Source: DATEPR01 sp036269975 (GTDB lineage: Bacteria; Actinomycetota; Actinomycetes; Mycobacteriales; Pseudonocardiaceae). Taken from it: 17,247 bases of DNA. Positions 1-6,501 of the stretch are shown one piece after another. The first letter of the stretch is position 1; each line of letters begins with the position of its first letter. The DNA lies in the NCBI GenBank assembly GCA_036269975.1, contig DATBDL010000316.1:1-17247 (forward strand), written 5' to 3'. The notes beneath the pieces were generated by a model that did no database searches, was not told the DNA's origin, and saw only the letters and a list, made by a program, of their open reading frames with translations. A program made the position numbers and the translations under genes.

Positions 1-104
1 ATTGGGACGCCACGACCAATGACGGGCAGGCATACTCGCCGAGTGTCTGACGATCGAACCGAACAAGCTCGCGAACCGCGCCCCGTAGTGCGTCACCCAG
101 GGCG
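1..104. other. Left-edge region, no gene seen
   Basis: No convincing coding region, RNA or repeat could be recognised in these 104 bases. They may hold the promoter of the broken CPCC gene that follows or the tail of a feature lying outside the window. Confidence 0.4.
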
Positions 105-400
105 ATGACCCGTCGCCGCCTGACGACGAGCTGCTGCTCACCGCCGGACGGTCTGGTTTATGCACCACCAGAGGGTGGACCGTACACCTGTCCCTGCTGC
201 GGCCACTGCACTCTCGAAGAACGGGGTGTTTCGAGATGTGCGGTGAATGCTGGTGGGAGGACGATGGGCAGGACGACCACGACAGTGCCGACGTTCGCGG
301 TGGCCCGAACGGGCCGACCAGCTTGGATGCCGCCCGAGCCAAATACGTCGCTGGCGGCGGAGTACGGCAACCGCACACTCCGCCCGTCCAACCCACCTGA
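105..400 (+). pseudogene. CPCC-type cysteine-rich protein, frameshifted
   Basis: Two reading frames together encode a recognisable Cys_rich_CPCC-type domain. The first frame, from ATG 105, gives GGPYTCPCCGHCTLEERG up to about base 227. The second frame continues from base 230 with FEMCGECWWEDDGQDDHDSA, followed by a GGPNGPTSLDAARAKY stretch, and stops with TGA at 398-400. The CPCC pair, the later CxxC pair, the WEDDGQDD run and the GGPN...SL..AR segment are the usual family landmarks and occur in the usual order. The join needs one missing base, or a -1 slip, around GGGGTGTTTC at 223-232. Small proteins of this family are thought to bind a metal through the cysteines; their function is unknown. 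No strong ribosome-binding site is seen at ATG 105, so the start is uncertain. A sequencing error would turn this into an intact gene of about 98 codons. Confidence 0.72.
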
Positions 401-509
401 CCGCCAACGGTGTCGCACGCCAACCCTCGCCGACGATTCGACGTCACGCCGGCAAATCACGCACGTGCTCGTTCCGATCTGTACCTACGGGTTGAGCTGC
501 GGGGAAGTG
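401..509. other. Spacer between CPCC pseudogene and tRNA 3' end
   Basis: No gene or repeat was recognised. The tRNA is on the minus strand, so this is the side next to its 3' end, where integrative elements commonly insert. No integrase gene or duplicated tRNA 3' end is visible inside the window. Confidence 0.4.
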
Positions 510-582
510 TGGGGCCGAAGGGAGTTGAACCCTCACTGGCTGGAACCTAAATCCAGTGCCTCTGCCGTTGGGCTACGGCCCC
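510..582 (-). tRNA. tRNA with anticodon UAG (leucine-type), short variable arm
   Basis: The minus strand folds into a complete 73-nt cloverleaf. The acceptor stem GGGGCCG (582-576) pairs perfectly with CGGCCCC (517-511), and the discriminator base is A (510). The D arm has a short GCC/GGC stem. The anticodon stem CTGGA/TCCAG is perfect around the loop TTTAGGT, giving anticodon UAG (reads CUA, Leu) with U33 and G37. The variable loop is only 5 nt (CCAGT). The T arm is GAGGG-TTCAACT-CCCTT with one G-U pair. The gene does not encode CCA; CAC follows the discriminator. Bacterial leucine tRNAs normally have a long extra arm of more than 10 nt, so the body does not match the anticodon. A73 does agree with leucine identity. 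The amino acid actually charged is therefore uncertain. Confidence 0.9.
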
Positions 583-710
583 TTGACGCCCGGTCAGCCT
601 ACCGGCTGGTACCGGGCTCGGTGGTGGCGGGCGCAGGGGGCCGTGCGGCGAGGTGGCTCGAGGTGATCTACCGTGGTCGGGCGCACGGTCGGTCTATCGA
701 GGAGGACACA
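583..710. other. Intergenic region between tRNA and DUF3618 gene
   Basis: This divergent spacer must hold the tRNA promoter (minus strand) and the promoter of the following gene. A weak -10-like TAGGCT for the tRNA lies at 601-596 on the minus strand, about 14 nt upstream of the mature 5' end, but no matching -35 is obvious. A clear AGGAGG ribosome-binding site at 700-705 serves the GTG at 711. Confidence 0.4.
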
Positions 711-932
711 GTGGCCCGCGACCCCGACACCATTCAGCGGGAGATCGAGCAGGCTCGCGATGCCCTGGCGGTCACCCTCGACCAGCTCGGTACCAAGGCC
801 AGCCCTCAGCGGCTGGTGGATACCGCCAAGTCCAATGTTCGCTCCACCTTCGCGCAGCCCAAGGTTCGCTACCCGCTGATCGGGTTCGGGGTGCTCATCG
901 TCTTGCTGTTGATCCGCAAGCTGGTCAGGTAA
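711..932 (+). CDS. DUF3618 family small membrane protein
   Basis: This encodes 73 residues beginning at GTG 711, five bases after a perfect AGGAGG. That start is chosen over the longer open frame, which would read through the tRNA gene. The N-terminal half (RDPDTIQREIEQARDALAVT) is the charged, helical DUF3618 signature. The C-terminus has one hydrophobic segment (YPLIGFGVLIVLLLI) followed by a basic RKLVR tail, so the protein is a single-pass membrane protein with a predicted cytoplasmic helical N-terminus. DUF3618 proteins are common in actinobacteria, often near envelope or stress genes; no biochemical role is established. The last 8 bases overlap the convergent TetR gene, so the two transcripts would be antisense at their ends. 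Confidence 0.85.
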   Translation: MARDPDTIQREIEQARDALAVTLDQLGTKASPQRLVDTAKSNVRSTFAQPKVRYPLIGFGVLIVLLLIRKLVR

Positions 933-1545
933 GCACACGGCCTACCAACAGTGGGACCAGGATCTGGTCCACCAGCGTGTCCACGAACGCCGCGTCCAGC
1001 GGGTCGCCCGTCAGCATCAGGCGGTACGTCAGTGCCGCGCCCGCCAGTTCTACCGCCATTGCCTGCGGGGCGTTGTCCGCCAGTTCTCCTCTCGCACCCG
1101 CCCGCTCCAGCACTCCTCTCAGCACATCGCGCTGTGAGCGCAGGAAACTCTTGCGGAACGCGTCCGCCAACTCCGGCTCGTGCGGTAGCTCGCCCACCAG
1201 AGCCTGCGCCGCCTTGCCCGCTGGGCCGGACAGGAACGTGGCGAACGCCAACAGGAACTCGTGCAGGTCACCGGCCAGACTTCCGGTGTTCGGGGCCGGG
1301 ATGCTTCTGCTGACCAACTGGTTGCACGAGTCGATCACCAGGTCCAGTTTGGAGTCCCACCTGCGATAGATCGTCGCCTTGCCGGCCCTTGCCGTCGCGG
1401 CTACCGCGTCCATCGTCAGGGCCCGATAGCCCACTTCGGCCAGTACCGTCAGGGCCGCCGCTCGCAGGGCCTCGTCTCGGCTGGCGTCTCTTGGGCGCCC
1501 CCTTGGCAACGTCCTCGGCTCTGCCCCGTCACGTGCTGCTGTCAC
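925..1545 (-). CDS. TetR/AcrR-family transcriptional regulator
   Basis: This encodes 206 residues with a GTG start at 1545. After a short basic leader containing RGRPRD, residues about 22-70 form a TetR DNA-binding domain; the helix-turn-helix is seen in MDAVAATARAGKATIYRRWD. The remaining all-helical part (about residues 75-205) would be the ligand-binding and dimerisation domain, in the range normal for the family. The ribosome-binding site is only moderately good (GGGGCGG upstream of the GTG). No obvious structural target gene is adjacent, since DUF3618 is convergent and the HicB-like gene lies upstream in the same orientation. An inverted repeat CACC-TGGC-GGTG at 1581-1592, 36 bases upstream of the start, could be an autoregulatory operator. 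The ligand cannot be predicted. Confidence 0.88.
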   Translation of the reverse strand: MTAARDGAEPRTLPRGRPRDASRDEALRAAALTVLAEVGYRALTMDAVAATARAGKATIYRRWDSKLDLVIDSCNQLVSRSIPAPNTGSLAGDLHEFLLAFATFLSGPAGKAAQALVGELPHEPELADAFRKSFLRSQRDVLRGVLERAGARGELADNAPQAMAVELAGAALTYRLMLTGDPLDAAFVDTLVDQILVPLLVGRVLT

Positions 1546-1580
1546 GCCACCGCCCCATCACGAACTGAAGACCAAACGAC

Positions 1581-1592
1581 CACCTGGCGGTG
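1581..1592. promoter_or_regulatory. Candidate operator upstream of the first TetR gene
   Basis: CACC-TGGC-GGTG is a short perfect inverted repeat in the 116-bp spacer upstream of the TetR start. Its position fits an autoregulatory site, but four-base arms are easily produced by chance in GC-rich DNA. Confidence 0.25.
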
Positions 1593-1661
1593 AACATCCT
1601 ATGGGGCGCCGACAATTCCGCAGCAGTATGTCCGAACAACACTTGACCGTATCTGGGCTGG

Positions 1662-2033
1662 TCAGGCGTTTTCCACACCTTCCGCGGTGGCGTCGGGCCA
1701 CGGCGGTGTCACGCCATTGATCACCTGATCGGTTGATATTTTGGCTGGTTGGACCCGGCCGACCGGGTCGATCAGGCCGGCCGGGTGGACCAGTCCCAGG
1801 CGCGCGTGCAGGTAGCTGGTCGTGAAGGCGTAGGCATCTCCATCCAACAGGTGCACCACCCGACGCTGGTCATCGTTCGGCTCGATCTTGGCGACCATCT
1901 GGTCCGCCCGGTCGCGTGCCGCGATCAGGCCGACGGCCTTCGCGCTTTGTGTCTTCGTCTCGCCGGCTACCGCCACCGTGACGGTCCAGTCGTCGCCGTC
2001 CGGTGTGTAGTTCACCGTGATCGGTGCGTGCAT
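1662..2033 (-). CDS. Orphan HicB-like small protein
   Basis: This encodes 123 residues with an ATG start at 2033 preceded by a strong GGAGGGGG ribosome-binding site. The N-terminal 50 residues (ITVNYTPDGDDWTVTVAVAG, then a helix with AARDRADQMVAKIE) have the beta-strand then helix pattern of HicB-type partial RNase H folds. The rest (VVHLLDGDAYAFTTSYLHAR) is shared, as far as I recall, only with uncharacterised actinobacterial proteins. HicB antitoxins normally sit next to a small HicA toxin with a conserved histidine, and no such gene is present here. A toxin-antitoxin role is therefore not supported. It is best treated as a hypothetical protein of unknown role, probably transcribed alone. 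Confidence 0.65.
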   Translation of the reverse strand: MHAPITVNYTPDGDDWTVTVAVAGETKTQSAKAVGLIAARDRADQMVAKIEPNDDQRRVVHLLDGDAYAFTTSYLHARLGLVHPAGLIDPVGRVQPAKISTDQVINGVTPPWPDATAEGVENA

Positions 2034-2107
2034 GGTGCCCCCTCCGCCTTGCTACCTCACTTCCAGCATGCATGAGCCACCGCTTGCGCGGCCGGTCCAG
2101 AACGGCC

Positions 2108-4180
2108 TCACCTCGTGCCGACGGGGACCGGATCGGTGGGCTGCTCGTCGAACAACTGCCTTGCCAGCCTGGCCATCGCCGCAGGTAGGTCGATCTCCAT
2201 GCCTGGATTCCAGTCCGCCAACCGCTCCATCACCCATTCCTGCCATGCCGACGCGAGCTTGTCGAACTCGTGCTCACCCGCGTCGGTGAGGTGCAGGCCG
2301 TCCGACCGCCCCTCCAGATAGCCGATCGCGATGGCATGGTCGAACGCCGGTTGCAGCACCTTCGCCGGTACGCCGACCACGTCCGCGATCGCCGCTACCG
2401 ACGCCGCTCCGAGCCGCCGCTCCGCCATCCGCACCTTGACCACGCACCACGCCTCCGCCTCGTCCAACGGCGACGTCGCGAGCACGGCCCTGCTCATCTG
2501 CCTGCGCTCCTTGCGCAGCAGCTTGGCCAACGCCCGTTCCAGGCCCTGGTCGGCGTCCGCCGACTCCGGCATCGCGAAACCCTCGCCCATGTCGGCGGCC
2601 GCGGCGCGGGCCGTGCCACGCAGCGGCACTTCGCGCAGGAACAGCGACAGCACGAACGCGGCCAGCGCCACCGGCACGCCGGCCAGGAACACCACGTGCA
2701 ACGACTGGGCGTACGCGTGCACGACCGGATCGGCGATCGCCGCCGGCAGTTTGTGCAGCGCTGCCGGGCTCTGCAGGGCCCGCGGGTCGACTCCGCGCGG
2801 CAGCGGGTGGCCCGCCAATGCCGCCGTCGTCTTTCCGCTGAGCTGGCTGGCATACACGCTGCCGAACACGGCGACGCCGAAGGAACTGCCGATCGTGCGC
2901 AGGAACGTCACGCCGGACGTGGCTACGCCCAGATCCGCGTATTCCACGGTGTTCTGCACCGCGATCACCAGTACCTGCATGGAAAGGCCGATGCCGACGC
3001 CGAGCACGAACATGTACAGCGACATCAGCCAGAACCCGGTGTGCTCGTCCATCCGCGACAGCAGGAACAGGCCGGCGACCATGCCGACCGACCCGACGAT
3101 CGGGAAGATCCGATACCTGCCGGTGCGGCTGACCGCGTTACCGCTGCCGATCGCCGCGATCAGCAGGCCGAACACCATCGGCAGCATCCGGATACCGGAC
3201 AGCGTCGCCGACGTGCCCTGCACGTACTGCAGATACGTCGGCAGGAATGTGATGCCGCCGAGCATCGCGAACCCGACTATGAAACTCAGCGGGCCCGCGA
3301 CCGCGAACACCGGATCGCGGAACAGCCGGATCGGCAGCACCGGTTCGGCCGCGCGCCGTTCGACCAGCACGAACAGCACCAGCGCGACAACGGAGCCGGC
3401 CGCCATCCAGATGATCGTCGGCGACGCCCACGGGTAGGTCGTGCCGCCCCAACTCGTCACCAGGACCAGGCCGCTGGCACCGAGCGTGATGAGGATGATC
3501 CCCAGGTAGTCGATGACCGGCCGCAACGCGCTGCGCACCGCGGGAATGGCCGGCACGGCGACCGCGAGCACCACTACGCCGACCGGGATGTTCACGTAGA
3601 ACGCCCACCGCCACGACAGGTGGTCCACGAACAGGCCACCCAGCAGCGGCCCGATCACCGTGACGACGCCGAACACGGAGCCGAGGGCGCCCTGGTAGCG
3701 ACCGCGTTCGCGCAGCGGGATCACGTCCGCGATCAGCGCGGACGCGGTGACCATCAGGCCGCCGGCGCCCAGCCCCTGGACCATCCGGAACCCGATGAGC
3801 CACAGCATGCTGTTGGCGAAGCCGCAGAAGAACGAGCCGGTCAGGAACACCACGACGCTGACCAGGAACATCCGCTTGCGCCCGAACAGGTCGCCGAACT
3901 TGCCGACCAGCGCCGTGGACACGGTCTCGGCCAGCAGGTAGCCGGTGACGACCCACGACAGGTGGCCGGCACCGCCGAGGTCGCCGACGATCGTCGGCAG
4001 CGCGGTGGACACGATGGTCTGGTCGAGCGCCGCGAGCAGCATGCCCAGCGCGACCGCCGCGAACACGGCGTTCTGCCGGCTCCGGCCTACCTCGGGCGGT
4101 CCGTCCTGCCGTGGCGGCACGGCTGGCGCCGATGGCCGATCGGTCGTCGCTGGCGCGATGTCGGTTGTGCTGGCGGACAT
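2108..4180 (-). CDS. DHA2-family MFS drug exporter with C-terminal winged-helix domain
   Basis: This encodes 690 residues; the ATG at 4180 follows GGAGG with five bases of spacing. Residues about 35-515 form a 14-helix major facilitator of the EmrB/QacA (DHA2) type. The landmarks are LDQTIVSTALPTI in helix 1, the motif A loop GKFGDLFGRKR and the motif C antiporter stretch GPLLGGLFVDH. It should export small hydrophobic or toxic compounds using the proton gradient. DHA2 pumps usually end near 480-530 residues. Here about 175 more residues follow, of which residues about 575-655 resemble a MarR-like winged helix (VAAIADVVGVPAKVL as the recognition-helix region, then a wing with GRSDGLHLTDAG). 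The TetR gene lies 74 bp upstream in the same direction, suggesting co-transcription or TetR control. Confidence 0.9.
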   Translation of the reverse strand: MSASTTDIAPATTDRPSAPAVPPRQDGPPEVGRSRQNAVFAAVALGMLLAALDQTIVSTALPTIVGDLGGAGHLSWVVTGYLLAETVSTALVGKFGDLFGRKRMFLVSVVVFLTGSFFCGFANSMLWLIGFRMVQGLGAGGLMVTASALIADVIPLRERGRYQGALGSVFGVVTVIGPLLGGLFVDHLSWRWAFYVNIPVGVVVLAVAVPAIPAVRSALRPVIDYLGIILITLGASGLVLVTSWGGTTYPWASPTIIWMAAGSVVALVLFVLVERRAAEPVLPIRLFRDPVFAVAGPLSFIVGFAMLGGITFLPTYLQYVQGTSATLSGIRMLPMVFGLLIAAIGSGNAVSRTGRYRIFPIVGSVGMVAGLFLLSRMDEHTGFWLMSLYMFVLGVGIGLSMQVLVIAVQNTVEYADLGVATSGVTFLRTIGSSFGVAVFGSVYASQLSGKTTAALAGHPLPRGVDPRALQSPAALHKLPAAIADPVVHAYAQSLHVVFLAGVPVALAAFVLSLFLREVPLRGTARAAAADMGEGFAMPESADADQGLERALAKLLRKERRQMSRAVLATSPLDEAEAWCVVKVRMAERRLGAASVAAIADVVGVPAKVLQPAFDHAIAIGYLEGRSDGLHLTDAGEHEFDKLASAWQEWVMERLADWNPGMEIDLPAAMARLARQLFDEQPTDPVPVGTR

Positions 4181-4214
4181 TGCGACCTCCGACGCGACGG
4201 CGACCTGGCAGTAC

Positions 4215-4227
4215 CGACCCTAGGTCG
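4215..4227. promoter_or_regulatory. Candidate operator between TetR and MFS genes
   Basis: CGACC-CTA-GGTCG is a perfect inverted repeat with 5-bp arms in the 74-bp gap, 35 bases upstream of the exporter start. It could be a TetR binding site controlling an internal promoter for the pump. It does not match the 31-bp repeat on the other side of the TetR gene, so either assignment is uncertain. Confidence 0.3.
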
Positions 4228-4254
4228 CCGATCGCGCCTCGGCAGCGTGAGCAG

Positions 4255-4893
4255 CTAATCCCGACCGGGTGACGGCTCGGACGACGGCACGGCGGCCGCG
4301 ATACCGAACCAGATCAACTGCATCACGAGTTCGGCCGCCTGTTCCGGTGTGACGTCGGGATTGCGCTCGCACCACAGCGCGAGTCGTTCGCAGCCACCGA
4401 CGATCACCTCGGCGGCCGGGGCCGTGGCCAGCGGGGACGGTTCCGGGGCGTAGAGCGCCATGGTGCCGCTGATCAGGTCGGTCTGCTGTTGCCGTACCGC
4501 CTCGATCTCGGCGGCCGCCGACGGGCCGACGACGGCGGCCTCGCTGCGCAGCAGAGCCCACGCCTGGCGGTGTTCGGCGATGAACCGGAAGTACGCGATC
4601 AGGCCGTTGCGCAGCATCTGTTCCGGCGTACCCGCCCGCACGGCCGCCCGCGACGTGACCTGGAGCAGTTCCGCCCTCGCCTGCCGGATGCACGCGACGA
4701 GCAGTCCTTCCTTGGACCGGAAGTACTCGTACAGCATGGGTTTGGACACGCCGACCCGCTCCGCGATCTCGTCCATGGACGCGGCGACGTAACCGCGTTC
4801 CGCGAACACCTGCTCGGCGACGGCCATCATCTGGCGTTCGCGGTCGGCACGGGGCATCCGCCGCCTGCGCCGGGCGTCGCTGGGTGTGGCCAC
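4255..4893 (-). CDS. TetR/AcrR-family regulator of the pump/monooxygenase locus
   Basis: This encodes 212 residues with a GTG start at 4893. The N-terminal domain (residues about 18-65) is a clear TetR helix-turn-helix: MDEIAERVGVSKPMLYEYFR, followed by SKEGLL. The C-terminal helices would bind an effector and dimerise. It is divergent from the flavin monooxygenase (82 bp between starts) and is followed on the same strand by the DHA2 exporter, the usual genetic position for a repressor controlling both. A -10-like TAGACT (4905-4900 on the minus strand) ends six bases before the GTG. Transcription would then begin at the start codon, giving a leaderless mRNA, which agrees with the lack of a ribosome-binding site. 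The layout is like ethR-ethA of mycobacteria, but this is not shown to be an EthR orthologue. Confidence 0.88.
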   Translation of the reverse strand: MATPSDARRRRRMPRADRERQMMAVAEQVFAERGYVAASMDEIAERVGVSKPMLYEYFRSKEGLLVACIRQARAELLQVTSRAAVRAGTPEQMLRNGLIAYFRFIAEHRQAWALLRSEAAVVGPSAAAEIEAVRQQQTDLISGTMALYAPEPSPLATAPAAEVIVGGCERLALWCERNPDVTPEQAAELVMQLIWFGIAAAVPSSEPSPGRD

Positions 4894-4899
4894 GGCACG

Positions 4900-4929
4900 A
4901 GTCTACCGCAAGTAACCTACTGATGGTAA
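4900..4929 (-). promoter_or_regulatory. Promoter of the TetR gene (leaderless)
   Basis: On the minus strand TTACCA (4929-4924) and TAGACT (4905-4900) are separated by 18 bases. The predicted transcription start falls on or next to the GTG at 4893. This is an inference from spacing; the -35 matches the consensus only partly. Confidence 0.5.
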
Positions 4930-4936
4930 GCTACGG
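4906..4936. promoter_or_regulatory. Candidate TetR operator in the divergent intergenic region
   Basis: The arm CCGCAAGTAACC (4906-4917) and the arm GGTAAGCTACGG (4925-4936) form an imperfect inverted repeat, 8 of 12 positions symmetric, around a 7-base centre. It overlaps the predicted promoter of the TetR gene and lies just upstream of the -10 of the monooxygenase gene, so one bound repressor could silence both directions. The length suits cooperative binding of two TetR dimers. Confidence 0.45.
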
Positions 4937-4941
4937 TCCGG

Positions 4942-4947
4942 TAATAC
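4942..4947 (+). promoter_or_regulatory. -10 element of the monooxygenase gene
   Basis: TAATAC is a good -10 hexamer. A transcription start about 7 bases downstream lies after the in-frame GTG at 4949, which helps to choose ATG 4976 as the true start. No strong -35 is present (the best is TACTGA at 4918-4923 with 18-base spacing), consistent with a regulated promoter. Confidence 0.45.
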
Positions 4948-4975
4948 GGTGACCAGGTCAGTGAGGGATGACGGC

Positions 4976-6493
4976 ATGGGCAACGACGTGCGGGTGATCA
5001 TCGTCGGTACCGGTTTCTCCGGCCTCGGCATGGCGATCCAGCTTGCCAAATCTGGCATCGACGACTTCGTCGTGCTGGAGAAGGCGCAGGACGTCGGCGG
5101 CACCTGGCGGGACAACTCGTACCCCGGCTGTGCCTGCGACATCCAGTCGCACATGTACTCGTTCTCGTTCGAGCAGAACCCGAACTGGACCCGCTCCTTC
5201 CCGTCGCAGCCCGAGATCTGGGACTACCTGCGCAAGGTCGCCGACCGCTACGACCTGCGCCGCCACATCCGCTTCGGCCAGGAGATGGTCGGCGCGCGGT
5301 GGGACGAGGACCAGCGGGTGTGGCACGTGCGCAGCGCGACGGGCGAGCAGTACACCGGCCAGTTCCTGGTGGCGGGTGTCGGTGCGCTGCACATTCCGAA
5401 CATCCCGAGTCTGCCGGGGATGGACCGGTTCGAGGGCGCGATGTTCCATTCCGCCAACTGGAACCACGACTACGACCTGCGTGGCAAGCGGGTGGCTGTC
5501 GTCGGCACCGGCGCCAGTGCGATCCAGTTCGTGCCGCAGATCGCGCCGGACGTCGCCGAGCTACACCTGTTCCAGCGCACGGCGCCCTGGGTGATGCCGA
5601 AGCCGGACTACGCGATGCCGTCCTGGGTCCGCACGATGTTCCGGTTCGTGCCCGGTGCGCAACGGCTCTACCGCGACCTCATCTACTGGCTGCTGGAGGT
5701 GCGCGCCGTCGGCTTCAACGGCCACCCGAAACTCCTACAGGCGGCGGAGAAGATCGCCAAGCGACACATCGGCAAGCACGTCAGGGATCGCGCGTTGCGG
5801 CGCAAGCTGATCCCGGACTACCGGATGGGCTGCAAGCGGGTCCTGGTGTCCAACGACTACTACCCCTCGCTGGCGCGCGACAACGTCGAGGTCGTCACGG
5901 AAGGCGTCACCGAGATCACTCAGCACGGCGTGGTGGCTGGTGACGGGACCGAACGCGAGGTCGACGCGATCATCTTCGGTACCGGATTCCACGTCACCGA
6001 CGCGTTCGACAACCTCGACGTGATCGGGCGGGACGGTCGCAACCTCGGCAAGGAGTGGGCCGCCGAAGGCATGCGCACCCACCTCGGCATCACGGTCAAC
6101 GGCTTCCCGAACCTGTTCTTCCTGCTCGGCCCGAACACCGGTCTCGGCCACAACTCCGTGGTGTTCATGATCGAGTCGCAGATCAGGTACGTCTTCGACG
6201 CGATCAAGCTGGTCGACCGCAACCACGCGCGTGGCATCGAGGTGCGGGGGAGCGTGCAGGACGAGTTCAACACCGAGATCCAGGGCAAGCTCGTGCGCGG
6301 TGTGTGGACCCAGGGCGGCTGCACCAGTTGGTACCTGGACAGCAAGGGCGTCAACCGCACGATCTGGCCCGGCTTCACGTGGCGGTACTGGCTGGACACC
6401 CGCAGGGTGAACCCGGCCGACTTCGAGCTGATCGCCGGCCGCGCCGCCGCGAACGGCGTTCGGCAGGTCACGAAGGCGGACGCCGTGAGCTGA
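4976..6493 (+). CDS. Flavin monooxygenase, Baeyer-Villiger type (class B)
   Basis: This encodes 505 residues from ATG 4976, preceded by GAGGG eight bases away; the GTG at 4949 lies too close to the -10 to be used. The FAD-binding Rossmann motif GTGFSG sits near the N-terminus. Next comes the BVMO signature GGTWRDNSYPGCACD, then the second BVMO fingerprint FEGAMFHSANW (F-x-G-x3-H-x3-W) and the NADPH-binding GTGASA. These establish a type I Baeyer-Villiger monooxygenase fold: a soluble FAD/NADPH enzyme inserting oxygen into ketones or oxidising S or N atoms. The residue after the fingerprint Trp is Asn rather than the usual Pro/Asp. Its position opposite a TetR gene with a drug pump suggests inducible detoxification of a xenobiotic or ketone; the substrate is unknown. 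It ends 8 bp before the convergent BldD-like gene. Confidence 0.92.
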   Translation: MGNDVRVIIVGTGFSGLGMAIQLAKSGIDDFVVLEKAQDVGGTWRDNSYPGCACDIQSHMYSFSFEQNPNWTRSFPSQPEIWDYLRKVADRYDLRRHIRFGQEMVGARWDEDQRVWHVRSATGEQYTGQFLVAGVGALHIPNIPSLPGMDRFEGAMFHSANWNHDYDLRGKRVAVVGTGASAIQFVPQIAPDVAELHLFQRTAPWVMPKPDYAMPSWVRTMFRFVPGAQRLYRDLIYWLLEVRAVGFNGHPKLLQAAEKIAKRHIGKHVRDRALRRKLIPDYRMGCKRVLVSNDYYPSLARDNVEVVTEGVTEITQHGVVAGDGTEREVDAIIFGTGFHVTDAFDNLDVIGRDGRNLGKEWAAEGMRTHLGITVNGFPNLFFLLGPNTGLGHNSVVFMIESQIRYVFDAIKLVDRNHARGIEVRGSVQDEFNTEIQGKLVRGVWTQGGCTSWYLDSKGVNRTIWPGFTWRYWLDTRRVNPADFELIAGRAAANGVRQVTKADAVS

Positions 6494-6501
6494 AAGCCCG
6501 G

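Noticed and set aside
105..932. A continuous 275-codon open frame
   Set aside because: It joins the first half of the CPCC gene, runs antisense through the tRNA and ends in the DUF3618 gene; a perfect AGGAGG before GTG 711 shows the real start.
2270..4258. A 662-codon plus-strand frame opposite the MFS gene
   Set aside because: Composition is dominated by Arg, His, Gln and Asp with no domain, which is the normal antisense shadow of a GC-rich gene; the opposite strand has a clear transporter.
4949..4975. A GTG start nine codons upstream for the monooxygenase
   Set aside because: It lies only two bases after the -10 hexamer and has no ribosome-binding site, while ATG 4976 has GAGGG at a suitable distance.
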